Assembly (NCBI GenBank): GCA_036260805.1
Contig: DATALZ010000073.1
Location: 1-59,786 of the forward strand
DNA: 59,786 bases
DNA from: Thermocaproicibacter sp036260805
Lineage (GTDB): Bacteria; Bacillota; Clostridia; Oscillospirales; Acutalibacteraceae
Reading direction: 5' to 3'
Below are positions 8,087-15,859 of the stretch, piece by piece; position 1 is the stretch's first letter; each line of letters starts with the position of its first letter. The position numbers and the translations under genes were made by a program. The notes under the pieces were generated by a model. That model was not told the DNA's origin, did not search any database, and worked only from the letters and a program-made list of their open reading frames with translations.

Positions 8087-8115
8087 ATTATAGTATCTTT
8101 TTCCATTTTTGTCAA
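8087..8115 (-). promoter_or_regulatory. Consensus sigma-A promoter of the AbrB-like gene
   Basis: On the minus strand TTGACA (8115-8110), a 17-nt spacer and TATAAT (8092-8087) match the consensus exactly. The leader to the start codon is about 50 nt. Confidence 0.85.
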
Positions 8116-8211
8116 TTGCTTGTAAGAAATTATCGAATATAATTATATAATATTCCATTATTTCGCTGAATAGTTATTATACTAGGTTTTTTCTGGAAGG
8201 GGATGAACATT

Positions 8212-8790
8212 TTGTTAAATTATATTTGGGCATTTATGATATTCTTCAGCATCATCTGCGCGCTTGCCACCGGCCGTATGGCCGAGCTTTCGGCCGCAGT
8301 GCTCAGCGGAGCGGGCAGTGCCGTAACGCTGGTAATCGCCATGACGGGCATGATGTGTGCCTGGACGGGGCTGATGAAAATTGCGGACGGCGGCGGGGTT
8401 ACGAAACTTCTCGCGCGGGCTTTCCGCCCGCTTATCCGGCGGTTCTTCCCTTCCTGCGAAAAAGACGGGCCTGCCGCCAAAGCCATGTGCATGAACATTA
8501 CCGCCAACCTGCTCGGCCTTGGGAACGCGGCGACTCCGCTGGGGATTGCGGCGATGAAAGAGCTGAAGAAAAAGAACCCCACTGCCACGGCGGACAACGA
8601 CATGGCGATGTTCGTGGTAATCAACGCCGCTTCTATTCAGCTGATTCCAACATTTATGGCGACTCTTCGGGCGCAGTACGGGGCGGCTTCGCCCTTTGAC
8701 ATTCTCCCCGCCGTATGGGTCACGTCCGTCGGGGCACTTCTTGCGGGGGTAACGGCCGCCAAGCTGATGGAGGGAAAACCCCATGGATAA
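8212..8790 (+). CDS. spmA: Spore maturation protein A (nucleoside-recognition gate domain)
   Basis: 192 residues from TTG 8212 (MLNYIWAFMIFF), placed 9 nt after GGAAGGGG. The upstream ATG at 8203 directly abuts that site and is less likely. The protein is mostly membrane-spanning and has the SpmA motifs MTGMMCAWTGLMKIA, NITANLLGLGNAATPLGI and FVVINAASIQLIPT. SpmA and SpmB are needed for normal core dehydration of Bacillus and Clostridium spores. Stop and start overlap with spmB by 8 nt. A sporulation sigma-factor promoter was not identified. Confidence 0.92.
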   Translation: MLNYIWAFMIFFSIICALATGRMAELSAAVLSGAGSAVTLVIAMTGMMCAWTGLMKIADGGGVTKLLARAFRPLIRRFFPSCEKDGPAAKAMCMNITANLLGLGNAATPLGIAAMKELKKKNPTATADNDMAMFVVINAASIQLIPTFMATLRAQYGAASPFDILPAVWVTSVGALLAGVTAAKLMEGKPHG

Positions 8791-9304
8791 TTACGGCGCA
8801 TACGCCGTTCCTGCGGTCATCCTCTGCATCGTGCTGTTCGGCTTTCTTCGCGGCGTTCCAGTTTTCGACACATTCGTCGCTGGGGCAAAAGAGGGCCTGC
8901 AGTCTTCCATTTCCATTCTGCCGACTCTCGTGGGGCTGATTATGGCGGTTTCCATGCTGAGTGCCTCGGGCGCGCTCGATCTGCTTTCTTCCCTACTGGC
9001 ACCCGTGGCAAACGCACTCGGACTCCCCCAGCAGGTCATGCCGCTTGCGCTCATCAAGCCCATTTCGGGCAGCGGCTCAACCGCTGTACTGACACAAATC
9101 TACAAGGACTACGGGCCGGACAGCTTCGCCGGGCGCGTGGCATCGGTAATGGCGGGCTCCACAGAAACCACGTTTTACTGCGTCGCGGTCTATTTTGGGG
9201 CGGTAGGCATAAAAAAATCGCGCCACACAATCCCCGCTGCTCTTGTGGGGGATGTGACGGCGCTGATTTTATCCGCGCTTACCGTGCGTCTTTTTTTCGG
9301 ATAA
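8783..9304 (+). CDS. spmB: Spore maturation protein B
   Basis: 173 residues, multi-pass membrane protein. SISILPTLVGLIMAVSML, IKPISGSGSTAVLTQIY and VASVMAGSTETTFYCVAVYFG are hallmark SpmB segments; the last contains the conserved GSTETTFY. It overlaps the 3' end of spmA, so the pair is co-translated. It acts with SpmA in the forespore or mother-cell membrane during spore maturation (family knowledge). Confidence 0.92.
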   Translation: MDNYGAYAVPAVILCIVLFGFLRGVPVFDTFVAGAKEGLQSSISILPTLVGLIMAVSMLSASGALDLLSSLLAPVANALGLPQQVMPLALIKPISGSGSTAVLTQIYKDYGPDSFAGRVASVMAGSTETTFYCVAVYFGAVGIKKSRHTIPAALVGDVTALILSALTVRLFFG

Positions 9305-9311
9305 CGTACGG

Positions 9312-10223
9312 TTACTTTCTTTTACAGACAAGGAGCGGATCGGGTACAGGGTATTCAAGCGGCTTCAGCAGGATTTCCGGATGCGCAAGAATCCGTTTTA
9401 AATGGCGCATGGCTTTGGCGTAGTAATAGCCGTCGCAGACACGCTCGTCCACCACAAATCTGAAATTGATGGTCTTCACGCTGCGCACGTTCCCACTCTT
9501 GTCCATTTTCAGCGTGTTCTCCTTGCGCCCGATTGAAATGAAGACCGGGCAATTGCCAAAATCATAAAGATGATGGTAAATGGAGTCAATACCAGTGGAG
9601 CCGATATCTACAATAAAAACGCTGGTATGGAACGGTGAAACGCTGTAAATTGCCTTCGGCATTAGCCCAATCTGGTCAAAATTCCGCATCAGGAAAACGA
9701 AGAATTTCAAAAAGCAGGTCGGAACATACTTTAGAAGGCTCGCCATCTGATAGGTACTGTTATTCTCTTCGGATTTTTTCACTGCCGTGAAACTGTCGTG
9801 AAGCTTTTTGCAGATGTCGCCAAGCGTATCGGTCGGTGCGAAAAGAGTCTTCACTGTTGTATCCGCCCCGGCTTCGCTCATCGTGTTTTTTACCGCGATG
9901 GAAAGTGCAATGTGATTGCGCGCGTAAAGCCTGCGCCCCGCTACAAACCGGTTCAGGCCGGGATGCAGGGCAAAAAGCCGGACAACCGCGGCCATTACGA
10001 CCTGCAGCAGCCCAATATCGTCATACCCGGTTTCCTTACGGATCTGCCGGGCAAAATCTTCAAGTTTGTCAATTTCGATTCGTTCCTCAAAAAACACCAT
10101 GCTCCCGGTCCGGTTTGTCATAATATGGGGTATCACAACATAAAAAGGGTCCACATTTTTCAGCCTGAACGCGTCATACCGGTCTCCCCGCTTTCTGGGC
10201 CGGTTCGGGTAAATCAGATTCAT
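9312..10223 (-). CDS. Stand-alone 2-oxoacid dehydrogenase E2-like acyltransferase domain, catalytic His replaced
   Basis: 303 residues without lipoyl or peripheral-subunit-binding domains. The fold of the CoA-dependent acyltransferase (CAT/E2p) superfamily shows in RLKNVDPFYVVIPHIM near the N terminus, LLQVVMAAVVRLFALHPGLNRF (about 72-93), FIVDIGSTGIDSIYHHLYDFG and the C-terminal FRFVVDERVCDGYYYAKAM. In active E2 enzymes this last motif reads DHRxxDG, with His as general base; here it is DERVCDG, with Glu260 in the His place. The enzyme may therefore be inactive, regulatory, or of altered chemistry. It converges on spmB, separated by only 7 nt. Upstream genes give no clue to a partner. Confidence 0.7.
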   Translation of the reverse strand: MNLIYPNRPRKRGDRYDAFRLKNVDPFYVVIPHIMTNRTGSMVFFEERIEIDKLEDFARQIRKETGYDDIGLLQVVMAAVVRLFALHPGLNRFVAGRRLYARNHIALSIAVKNTMSEAGADTTVKTLFAPTDTLGDICKKLHDSFTAVKKSEENNSTYQMASLLKYVPTCFLKFFVFLMRNFDQIGLMPKAIYSVSPFHTSVFIVDIGSTGIDSIYHHLYDFGNCPVFISIGRKENTLKMDKSGNVRSVKTINFRFVVDERVCDGYYYAKAMRHLKRILAHPEILLKPLEYPVPDPLLVCKRK

Positions 10224-10372
10224 CTGCCTCTCCCCCTCTTGTTTTCATTATAAGAAGAAAAGAGGCAAAAGTCTATGCTTTAAAACAATTTTTAATTGCA
10301 TAATTAAAACAATAATGATATAATTCGAGGGTCAATTCATGAAAGAATCTATTTAGGGAGTCTGACCCAAGC

Positions 10373-10747
10373 TTGGAAAATAAAAACATACTAGAATATT
10401 ATAAGAATGAGCTGAATTGGAATCCGCCTTTTGCCGAAGCCCTTTCCAAATATTCACCCGACGGGTTAAAAGGGTATCTGACCATGCGCGAGTCGATTCA
10501 AACCGGGCCTTTACCCAAAAAGACAAGCGAATTGATTTTTACTATACTGGACAGTCTGGACAATGAGGTCAGCGGCGCAAAGGCGCATGCCGCTGCGGCC
10601 GTGGATGCCGGGCTGACAATGCAGGAATTAACTCAAGCCTTTGTCATCGTAACAATTGTAAAAGGTATTAATGTACTATGTAAAGCAGGTGTCGAAGCAA
10701 TCAAAGCCGCAGAAAAACGACTGCAGGAAATTGATTCAAGAAAATAA
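10373..10747 (+). CDS. Carboxymuconolactone decarboxylase (AhpD-like) family protein lacking the CxxC
   Basis: 124 residues, all-helical. The pattern LPKKTSELIFTILDSL followed by GAKAHAAAAVDAGLTMQELTQAF matches the CMD/AhpD fold. AhpD-type members use CxxC...H in the second helix; here that helix reads SGAKAHAAAA, with the His but no Cys, so disulfide chemistry is unlikely. The start is TTG 10373, with AGGGAG 12 nt upstream and no ATG alternative nearby. It precedes coaX by 80 nt on the same strand. Substrate is unknown. Confidence 0.65.
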   Translation: MENKNILEYYKNELNWNPPFAEALSKYSPDGLKGYLTMRESIQTGPLPKKTSELIFTILDSLDNEVSGAKAHAAAAVDAGLTMQELTQAFVIVTIVKGINVLCKAGVEAIKAAEKRLQEIDSRK

Positions 10748-10827
10748 AGCAACCGACAAATTTTCATCCACCTGTTTCAACACCAGACGTTTTATAAGCA
10801 GGTAAAATGATGCAGGGAGCGTTTAAA

Positions 10828-11595
10828 ATGATTTTGGTTTTGGATATCGGCAATACAAATATAACAGTAGGCGTTTATCAGGACAAAAAACTGCTTTTTG
10901 TTTCGCGCATGGCAACTGACCGCATGAGAATGGAAGACCAGTACGCCATTGAGCTGCGCGAGATTCTTTCTATTTATGGAGTCTCCATGCAGGAAATTGA
11001 AGGCGCGGCGGTGAGCTCCGTGGTACCGTCCGTCAACCAGTCGCTTGTAAGAGCCATCCGCAAGCTGACGAACGTTGACCCTGTCTGCGTCGGCCCCAAA
11101 ACAAAAACGGGAATTAAAATTGACATTATCAATTCCGAAATTGTCGGCGCAGACCTTCTTGTGGGCTGCGTCGCGGCAGCGGAAATGTTTGAAGGACCGT
11201 GCATTATTCTGGACATGGGTACCGCGACCACCTTCGTTGTTCTGGACGAGGACAGAAGGATGCTCGGCGGGGCCATCGCGCCGGGCGTCGGCATCTCGCT
11301 GGACGCGCTGACGAGCCGCACCGCACAGCTCCCGTCCGTCAGTCTTGAGGCGCCGGAGCATGTAATCGGCAACAGCACCACGGAATGCATGCGCTCCGGG
11401 CTCATCACCGGAACGGCCTGTATGATTGACGGCATGTGCAGCCGTATGGAACAGGAACTCGGCAAAAAATGCAGCGTAGTTGCCACAGGCGGCCTGGCCG
11501 GTGAAATCATCAGGCAGTGCGAACGGAATATCATCCACTGCGACACGCTTCTGCTTGAGGGTCTGCGCCTGATTTACGAAATGAACCGGGGCTGA
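10828..11595 (+). CDS. coaX: Type III pantothenate kinase
   Basis: 255 residues from ATG 10828, 8 nt after AGGGAG; an upstream in-frame ATG at 10807 would swallow that site. MILVLDIGNTNITVGVY carries the DxGNTN phosphate-binding loop of the ASKHA fold. GADLLVGCVAAAEMF, ILDMGTATTFVVLDED and GGAIAPGVGISLDAL are the further CoaX motifs. The enzyme phosphorylates pantothenate in the first step of coenzyme A synthesis, and type III enzymes typically need a monovalent cation. A strong terminator follows. Confidence 0.95.
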   Translation: MILVLDIGNTNITVGVYQDKKLLFVSRMATDRMRMEDQYAIELREILSIYGVSMQEIEGAAVSSVVPSVNQSLVRAIRKLTNVDPVCVGPKTKTGIKIDIINSEIVGADLLVGCVAAAEMFEGPCIILDMGTATTFVVLDEDRRMLGGAIAPGVGISLDALTSRTAQLPSVSLEAPEHVIGNSTTECMRSGLITGTACMIDGMCSRMEQELGKKCSVVATGGLAGEIIRQCERNIIHCDTLLLEGLRLIYEMNRG

Positions 11596-11610
11596 CGATA
11601 GCCCGATAGA

Positions 11611-11660
11611 AAACCGCCGCCTTTTCCGGATTCGGGAAAGACGGCGGTTTGTTTTGTTTT
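11611..11660 (+). terminator. Intrinsic terminator after coaX
   Basis: AAACCGCCG (11611-11619) pairs with CGGCGGTTT (11642-11650), with TTTTCC/GGGAAA helping inside the loop, followed by GTTTTGTTTT. Confidence 0.85.
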
Positions 11661-11766
11661 ATAGCGTTTTTACTTTTAAGGAAAGAATTTTATCCGTAAA
11701 AACGCATTCGGCAATTTCTAAATTTTAATCGATATCCTGATTAAAAATTAAATTGCTATAAAAATC

Positions 11767-11985
11767 TTATTTTGCCTTTGCTTCGCGGACAGCTTCTTCT
11801 TCATTCGTGAACAGCAGGCGGATGCACCAGAGCGCGGCAATAGCGACCAGAACGAATACAATTCGACTCCCGGCGCTTAACTGCCCACCGAAAATCCAGC
11901 CTACAATATCAAAACCAAAAAGTCCGATTGAGCCCCAGTTGAGCCCGCCGATAATTAGGACTGTTAATGCGATTTTATCCAACAT
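11767..11985 (-). CDS. DUF378 small membrane protein
   Basis: 72 residues with two membrane segments: ALTVLIIGGLNWGSIGLFGF and IVFVLVAIAALWCIRLLF. The LNWG motif and glycine pattern identify the DUF378 family (YuzA-like), whose function is unknown. The C terminus is charged (NEEEAVREAKAK). Its ribosome-binding site GGAAGGGGAG lies partly in the 3' arm of a 9-bp hairpin, described separately, which may control translation. Confidence 0.85.
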   Translation of the reverse strand: MLDKIALTVLIIGGLNWGSIGLFGFDIVGWIFGGQLSAGSRIVFVLVAIAALWCIRLLFTNEEEAVREAKAK

Positions 11986-11995
11986 AAAAAATCTC

Positions 11996-12024
11996 CCCTT
12001 CCGGAGGTAGCTTTACCGGAAGGG
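11996..12024 (-). promoter_or_regulatory. 5'-leader hairpin occluding the ribosome-binding site of the DUF378 gene
   Basis: CCCTTCCGG (12024-12016 read on minus) and CCGGAAGGG (12004-11996) form a perfect 9-bp stem with an 11-nt loop. The downstream arm contains most of the GGAAGGGGAG Shine-Dalgarno, 10 nt from the ATG at 11985. It could act as a translational switch; alternatively it protects the mRNA 5' end. Confidence 0.55.
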
Positions 12025-12051
12025 AAAAGAATATTCCTTTTATTTTAAAAT

Positions 12052-12522
12052 TTAATTTTTGTTTGCGGTCTGCGCGTTACGCTCGAGCTCTTCGTCCATA
12101 ATCTCCGCCGCACAGCGAACAAGCTCCGCGCACGGGCGTTTTTTGTAGTACTCTCCGGTGCGCTTTTCCGGAACCGGGCTGCTGCTTCCGTCGGGAAGAT
12201 TTAACAGTTCCCGGCAGATAATCGAGCCGTTTTCGCCGCGGAAACGCTTCGCGAGTTCCTGCACCAGTCGGTAATGCTCCTGCTTGGCACCGGCGTCTTT
12301 CGAATCGGAATATCCGTACAGAATGCCTGCCGTCATCATCATTCCGCTGACCGCACCGCAGACTTCCCGCATACGGCCGATCCCACCGCCGAAGGACGAC
12401 GAAAGTTTCAGCGCCGTTTCCCGGTTCATGCCGGTTTCGTCGCAGAAAGCCGCAAATACCGCCTGCGCGCAGTTATATCCTTCATGGAATAATTCAACAG
12501 CTAAATCGGAATGTTTACTCAT
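12052..12522 (-). CDS. C_GCAxxG_C_C family redox-type protein
   Basis: 156 residues. The N-terminal half has the family's spaced cysteines: GYNCAQAVFAAFC (15-27), SFGGGIGRMREVCGAVSG (43-60), then IICRELLNLPDG and a late RPCAELVRCAAEI. The family is widespread in anaerobes, often beside oxidoreductases, and the Cys pattern suggests a metal or redox site, but no reaction is established. It probably ends at the same gap as the DUF378 leader; no terminator is visible between the two genes. Confidence 0.85.
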   Translation of the reverse strand: MSKHSDLAVELFHEGYNCAQAVFAAFCDETGMNRETALKLSSSFGGGIGRMREVCGAVSGMMMTAGILYGYSDSKDAGAKQEHYRLVQELAKRFRGENGSIICRELLNLPDGSSSPVPEKRTGEYYKKRPCAELVRCAAEIMDEELERNAQTANKN

Positions 12523-12671
12523 ACTCTGCCTCCAATATCATATGCAGTGCCTGCCGGATTATTTGTCCCGTCCGACGGAAACGACCGCAGCTTTTGGGTT
12601 TATTTTAAGCCGTTTTCAGCCAGATGGCAAGCGAAAAAGCTTTTACCGCAATAAAAAATAAATAAAAAATG

Positions 12672-12700
12672 TTTACAAGAGGAATATTCCGTGCTATGCT
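12672..12700 (+). promoter_or_regulatory. Sigma-A-type promoter of the znu operon
   Basis: TTTACA (12672-12677), a 17-nt spacer and TATGCT (12695-12700). The predicted start of transcription falls at about 12707, immediately before the Zur-like operator. Confidence 0.7.
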
Positions 12701-12711
12701 TGTGAATGCTA

Positions 12712-12728
12712 ATGCAAATGATTCGCAT
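12712..12728 (+). promoter_or_regulatory. Zur/Fur-type operator upstream of znuA
   Basis: ATGCAAATGATTCGCAT is a 7-1-7-like inverted repeat in which TGCAAAT and ATTCGCA differ from perfect symmetry at one position. It sits at about +5 to +21 of the predicted transcript, where a bound Fur-family repressor would block initiation or escape. The fourth gene of the operon encodes such a protein. Confidence 0.7.
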
Positions 12729-12792
12729 ATGCAAGCCGATGGAGTACAGCAACGTGAAACTCCCCCAGCGGTAAGAAAGGAAAGAGTAACGA

Positions 12793-13686
12793 ATGATTTC
12801 TAAAATAAAACGATTTGCCGCAGTTGTGTGCGCGTGCGGCCTGGTTGCCTTTACCGGATGTTCCGGGCAGGCAAGCCGTACGGGCGCAGGCACTGCCGGA
12901 AAACCGATTGTCGCCGTCAGCATTGTGCCGGAGGCGACCTTTGCCAAAGCCGTGTGCGGCGATCTTGCGCAGATTGTTACAATTGTCCCGCCGGGGAGCA
13001 GCCCGGAAACCTACGAGCCCACGCCGAAGGCCATGGCGGACTTCAGCTCGGCGCAGATTTACTTTACCATCGGCGTACCGGTCGAAACGGCAAGCGTCCT
13101 GCAGAAAGTACCGAACACCATGAAAGTGGTAAAGCTGGAAGAAAAAGTTGCGAAGGCTTACCCGGACAGGAAGTTTGAATCCGGCGAACGCGACCCGCAC
13201 ATCTGGCTTTCCCCGAAACGCGCTAAGGTCATGGTGCAGACGATTGCCGACGAGATGAGCACGCTGGATTCCGCGCACAAAGCCCAGTATGAGGCGAATG
13301 CCAAGAATTATGAAAAGCAGCTGGATTCGCTCGACACCGACTTGAAAAGCACGCTTTCCAGTGTTCAGAATAAAACCTTCATCGTATTCCACCCGGCATT
13401 CGGTTACTTTGCAGACGAATACGGCCTGAAAATGGTTGCTCTGGAGCAGGAAGGCAAGGAATCCACCGCGCAGCATATGCAGGAGCTGGTCGATCTGGCC
13501 AAAAAGGACGGAGCAAAGGCGATCTTCTTCCAAGCGGAAACCGACAGCAAACAGGCGAATGCGTTTGCCGAAGAAATCGGCGGCAAAACAGTTGAACTTG
13601 CTCCCCTTGCCGCAGATTATGAAAATAATCTGAAAAAAATGGCTTCCACCATTGCAGACGCGGTAAAGATAGAAAACAATAAGTGA
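12793..13686 (+). CDS. znuA: Zinc/manganese ABC transporter substrate-binding lipoprotein
   Basis: 297 residues. The signal peptide ends in the lipobox FTGCSGQ, so Cys23 is lipidated and the protein is anchored outside the membrane. VAVSIVPEATFAKAVCGD opens the cluster A-I binding fold; later ligand regions are RDPHIWLSP and IVFHPAFGYFADEYGL. The usual first metal His of this family (PHxYEP) is Glu72 here (SPETYEP), and there is no His-rich loop. Metal preference is therefore read from context: a Zur-type box upstream and a Fur-family gene at the operon end argue for zinc. RBS GAAAGGAAAG precedes the ATG. Confidence 0.9.
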   Translation: MISKIKRFAAVVCACGLVAFTGCSGQASRTGAGTAGKPIVAVSIVPEATFAKAVCGDLAQIVTIVPPGSSPETYEPTPKAMADFSSAQIYFTIGVPVETASVLQKVPNTMKVVKLEEKVAKAYPDRKFESGERDPHIWLSPKRAKVMVQTIADEMSTLDSAHKAQYEANAKNYEKQLDSLDTDLKSTLSSVQNKTFIVFHPAFGYFADEYGLKMVALEQEGKESTAQHMQELVDLAKKDGAKAIFFQAETDSKQANAFAEEIGGKTVELAPLAADYENNLKKMASTIADAVKIENNK

Positions 13687-13693
13687 GGCAGTC

Positions 13694-14461
13694 GTGAACA
13701 GTATGATTCATGTTGAAAATCTTTCCGTCCGGTATGGAGCCAATCTGGCTCTCTCGGACGTCAGCCTGGATATCGCCCAGGGCGAATATCTCGGCATTAT
13801 CGGTCCGAACGGCGGCGGCAAAACCACCCTTCTCAAAGCGATTCTCGGCCTTGTGCCGATTTCAGCGGGTTCTGTCTCCGTCTGCGGCAAACCAGCCGGC
13901 AAAGTGGGTACGCTTGCGGGCTATGTCCCCCAGTTTTCCGCAATGGAAAAGGACTTCCCGGTTCTTGTGAGGGAAGTCGTCCTGACCGGGCGGCTCACAC
14001 GCAAAAATCCGCTGTTTCACCGCTATGATGCGTCCGACCGCGCCGCGGCGACATCCGCGCTCAAAGAAGTGGGCATTGCAGACCTTGCAGGCCGCCGCAT
14101 CAACGCACTTTCCGGCGGAGAATTCCAAAAGATGCTGATTGCCCGCGCGCTGGCTGTCGGCCCGAAAATCCTGATGCTTGACGAACCCACGGCAAGCGTG
14201 GACGCGAAATCACGCGCCCAGATTTTCGAGCTGCTGGAGCGGCTGAACCGCAAGGGCATGACCATTCTTCTTGTAACGCACGACACGCTGGCAATTTCTT
14301 CTCAGGTGCACCGGCTGGCATGCCTCAACCGCACCCTTGTCTACCACGGCGAACCGGAACTGGATGAAAAAACCGTAGACGCGTTATACGGCTGCCCTGT
14401 GGATTTAATTGCCCACGGCGTGCCGCACCGGGTTCTGAAAACGCACACGGAGGGAAAATAA
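13694..14461 (+). CDS. znuC: Zinc ABC transporter ATP-binding protein
   Basis: 255 residues from GTG 13694, 6 nt after GAGG; ATG 13703 is the alternative, but its spacing is too long. Walker A is GPNGGGKTT, the signature is LSGGEFQKM, and Walker B is ILMLDEPTA followed by the H-loop VTHD. It powers import with ZnuA and ZnuB at the inner face of the membrane. It lies 7 nt after znuA and 1 nt before znuB. Confidence 0.92.
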   Translation: MNSMIHVENLSVRYGANLALSDVSLDIAQGEYLGIIGPNGGGKTTLLKAILGLVPISAGSVSVCGKPAGKVGTLAGYVPQFSAMEKDFPVLVREVVLTGRLTRKNPLFHRYDASDRAAATSALKEVGIADLAGRRINALSGGEFQKMLIARALAVGPKILMLDEPTASVDAKSRAQIFELLERLNRKGMTILLVTHDTLAISSQVHRLACLNRTLVYHGEPELDEKTVDALYGCPVDLIAHGVPHRVLKTHTEGK

Positions 14462-14462
14462 C

Positions 14463-15290
14463 ATGCTGGATGCCATTTTAAAATATCAGTTCCTGCAGAA
14501 CGCTGTTTTGGCGGGAATTTTGACGAGCATCGCCTGCGGAATCATCGGTGTGATTGTCATTGAAAAAAAGCTGGTCATGCTCAGCGGGGGCATTGCGCAC
14601 ACATCCTTGGGCGGCGTTGGGCTCGGTTACCTTTTGGGGTTTGAACCGATCCTCGGGGCGTTTCTGTTCTCCATTGCGGCGTCTGTCTCCATCGGAGCCA
14701 TCAGCCGCAGAAAGGCGAGCCATTCCGACGTGGCGATCGGCCTTTTCTGGTCCTGCGGCATGGCCCTCGGGATTTTGTTCGTATCCCTGATGAAAAGCTA
14801 TCCGCCGGATCTTACGTCTTATCTGTTCGGCAATATTCTGTCCGTAACACAGGTTGACCTGAAACTGATGGCGGGCCTCACCGTTATTGTGCTGCTTGTC
14901 ATCTGCGTTCTGTTCGACACCTGGAAAGCCTACCTGTTTGACCCGGAGTTCGCGCAGGTCATGGGAATCTGGACTTCCTTCCTCGACTATGTTCTTCTGA
15001 TTCTGGTCGCCATGACCGTCGTCGTCATGATCCGTGCGGTGGGAATCATCCTTGTGCTGGCGCTTCTTACGGCTCCGGCTGCGACGGCCGGGCTTCTCAT
15101 AAAAAGCTTTCGCCTGCGCATGGTGCTTGCAATCGTGCTTGGCGCGGTATTCTGCTTTGCAGGCCTTTGGCTTTCGTATTCTCTGAATATATCCTCGGGC
15201 GCGAGCATCGTAATTCTTTCCGGTGTATGTTATTTCGCCGTTTATGCGGTGAAGAGCCTTTACGCCCGCAGAAAACGGGTTGCAGATTAA
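14463..15290 (+). CDS. znuB: Zinc ABC transporter permease
   Basis: 275 residues, seven to eight membrane segments (for example LAGILTSIACGIIGVIVI and VVMIRAVGIILVLALLTAP). HTSLGGVGLGYLLG and ALLTAPAATAGLL are typical of the ABC-3 (ZnuB/MntB) family. It forms the membrane channel for ZnuAC. Start ATG follows the znuC stop by one base. Confidence 0.92.
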   Translation: MLDAILKYQFLQNAVLAGILTSIACGIIGVIVIEKKLVMLSGGIAHTSLGGVGLGYLLGFEPILGAFLFSIAASVSIGAISRRKASHSDVAIGLFWSCGMALGILFVSLMKSYPPDLTSYLFGNILSVTQVDLKLMAGLTVIVLLVICVLFDTWKAYLFDPEFAQVMGIWTSFLDYVLLILVAMTVVVMIRAVGIILVLALLTAPAATAGLLIKSFRLRMVLAIVLGAVFCFAGLWLSYSLNISSGASIVILSGVCYFAVYAVKSLYARRKRVAD

Positions 15291-15311
15291 TTTTACTTAG
15301 GAGATGACAGC

Positions 15312-15752
15312 ATGAGCCCGAATGAACGGGAAGCGGAGCGCCTGAAGAAATGCGGCCTGAAAAGCACCCGCCGGCGAGGCGACGTGCTTCAGATTTTAGA
15401 GGCAAGCAGTTCCCCGGTTACCGCTGAAAAAATATTTCTTGAGTTAAAGGAAAAGAACATCAACATCAGTCTTTCCACGGTTTACCGGATTCTTGATGTC
15501 CTTGTTGAAAAAGAAATCGTGCTGAAAATGAACAGCACGGAAAACGACAGCGCCATGTTCGAGCTGAACCGCAGGATACACAGGCATTACCTGGTGTGCC
15601 TTGGCTGCCGCAAAATGATTCCTGTGGAAAACTGCCCGCTGAACGGGCTGGAAAAACGACTCGAACAGGAAACGGGTTTTCAGGTGACCGGCCACAGCCT
15701 TGAAATCTACGGCTACTGCAGCGACTGCCGGAAAAAGACTAATAACCGCTGA
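15312..15752 (+). CDS. zur: Fur-family regulator, probably Zur
   Basis: 146 residues; RBS TAGGAGATGA precedes the ATG. A winged-helix half (LSTVYRILDVLVEKEIV at about 54-70) is followed by the metal domain: HRHYLVCLGCRKM has the first CxxC and GYCSDCRKK the second, the structural zinc site of Fur proteins. As the last gene of znuACB it most likely represses the operon through the box at 12712-12728 when zinc is sufficient. Fur or PerR identity cannot be excluded by sequence, but a separate PerR-like gene exists at 23.1 kb. Confidence 0.85.
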   Translation: MSPNEREAERLKKCGLKSTRRRGDVLQILEASSSPVTAEKIFLELKEKNINISLSTVYRILDVLVEKEIVLKMNSTENDSAMFELNRRIHRHYLVCLGCRKMIPVENCPLNGLEKRLEQETGFQVTGHSLEIYGYCSDCRKKTNNR

Positions 15753-15769
15753 TACGCCCCCTTTTTCCC

Positions 15770-15798
15770 TTGACAAGCGGACAAGCCGACGGTAATAT
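15770..15798 (+). promoter_or_regulatory. Consensus promoter of nrdDG
   Basis: TTGACA (15770-15775), a 17-nt spacer and TAATAT (15793-15798). The -10 element lies inside the first NrdR-like box. Confidence 0.82.
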
Positions 15799-15839
15799 AT
15801 ATTGTATCGTTTTTTAAGATTAACTACAATATATATACC
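15792..15839 (+). promoter_or_regulatory. Paired NrdR-like boxes
   Basis: Box 1 (about 15792-15807, TAATATATATTGTA core) and box 2 (about 15824-15839, TACAATATATATACC core) are inverted copies of one another. Their centres are 32 bp apart, about three helical turns. Both resemble the NrdR consensus ACACwATATATwGTGT. NrdR bound here would cover the -10 element and start site. Confidence 0.7.
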
Positions 15840-15859
15840 AACCGTAAAGGGGAAAACGA

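Noticed and set aside
8203..8211. ATG 8203 as spmA start
   Set aside because: The GGAAGGGG ribosome site ends at 8202, leaving no spacer; TTG 8212 has proper spacing and the family N terminus.
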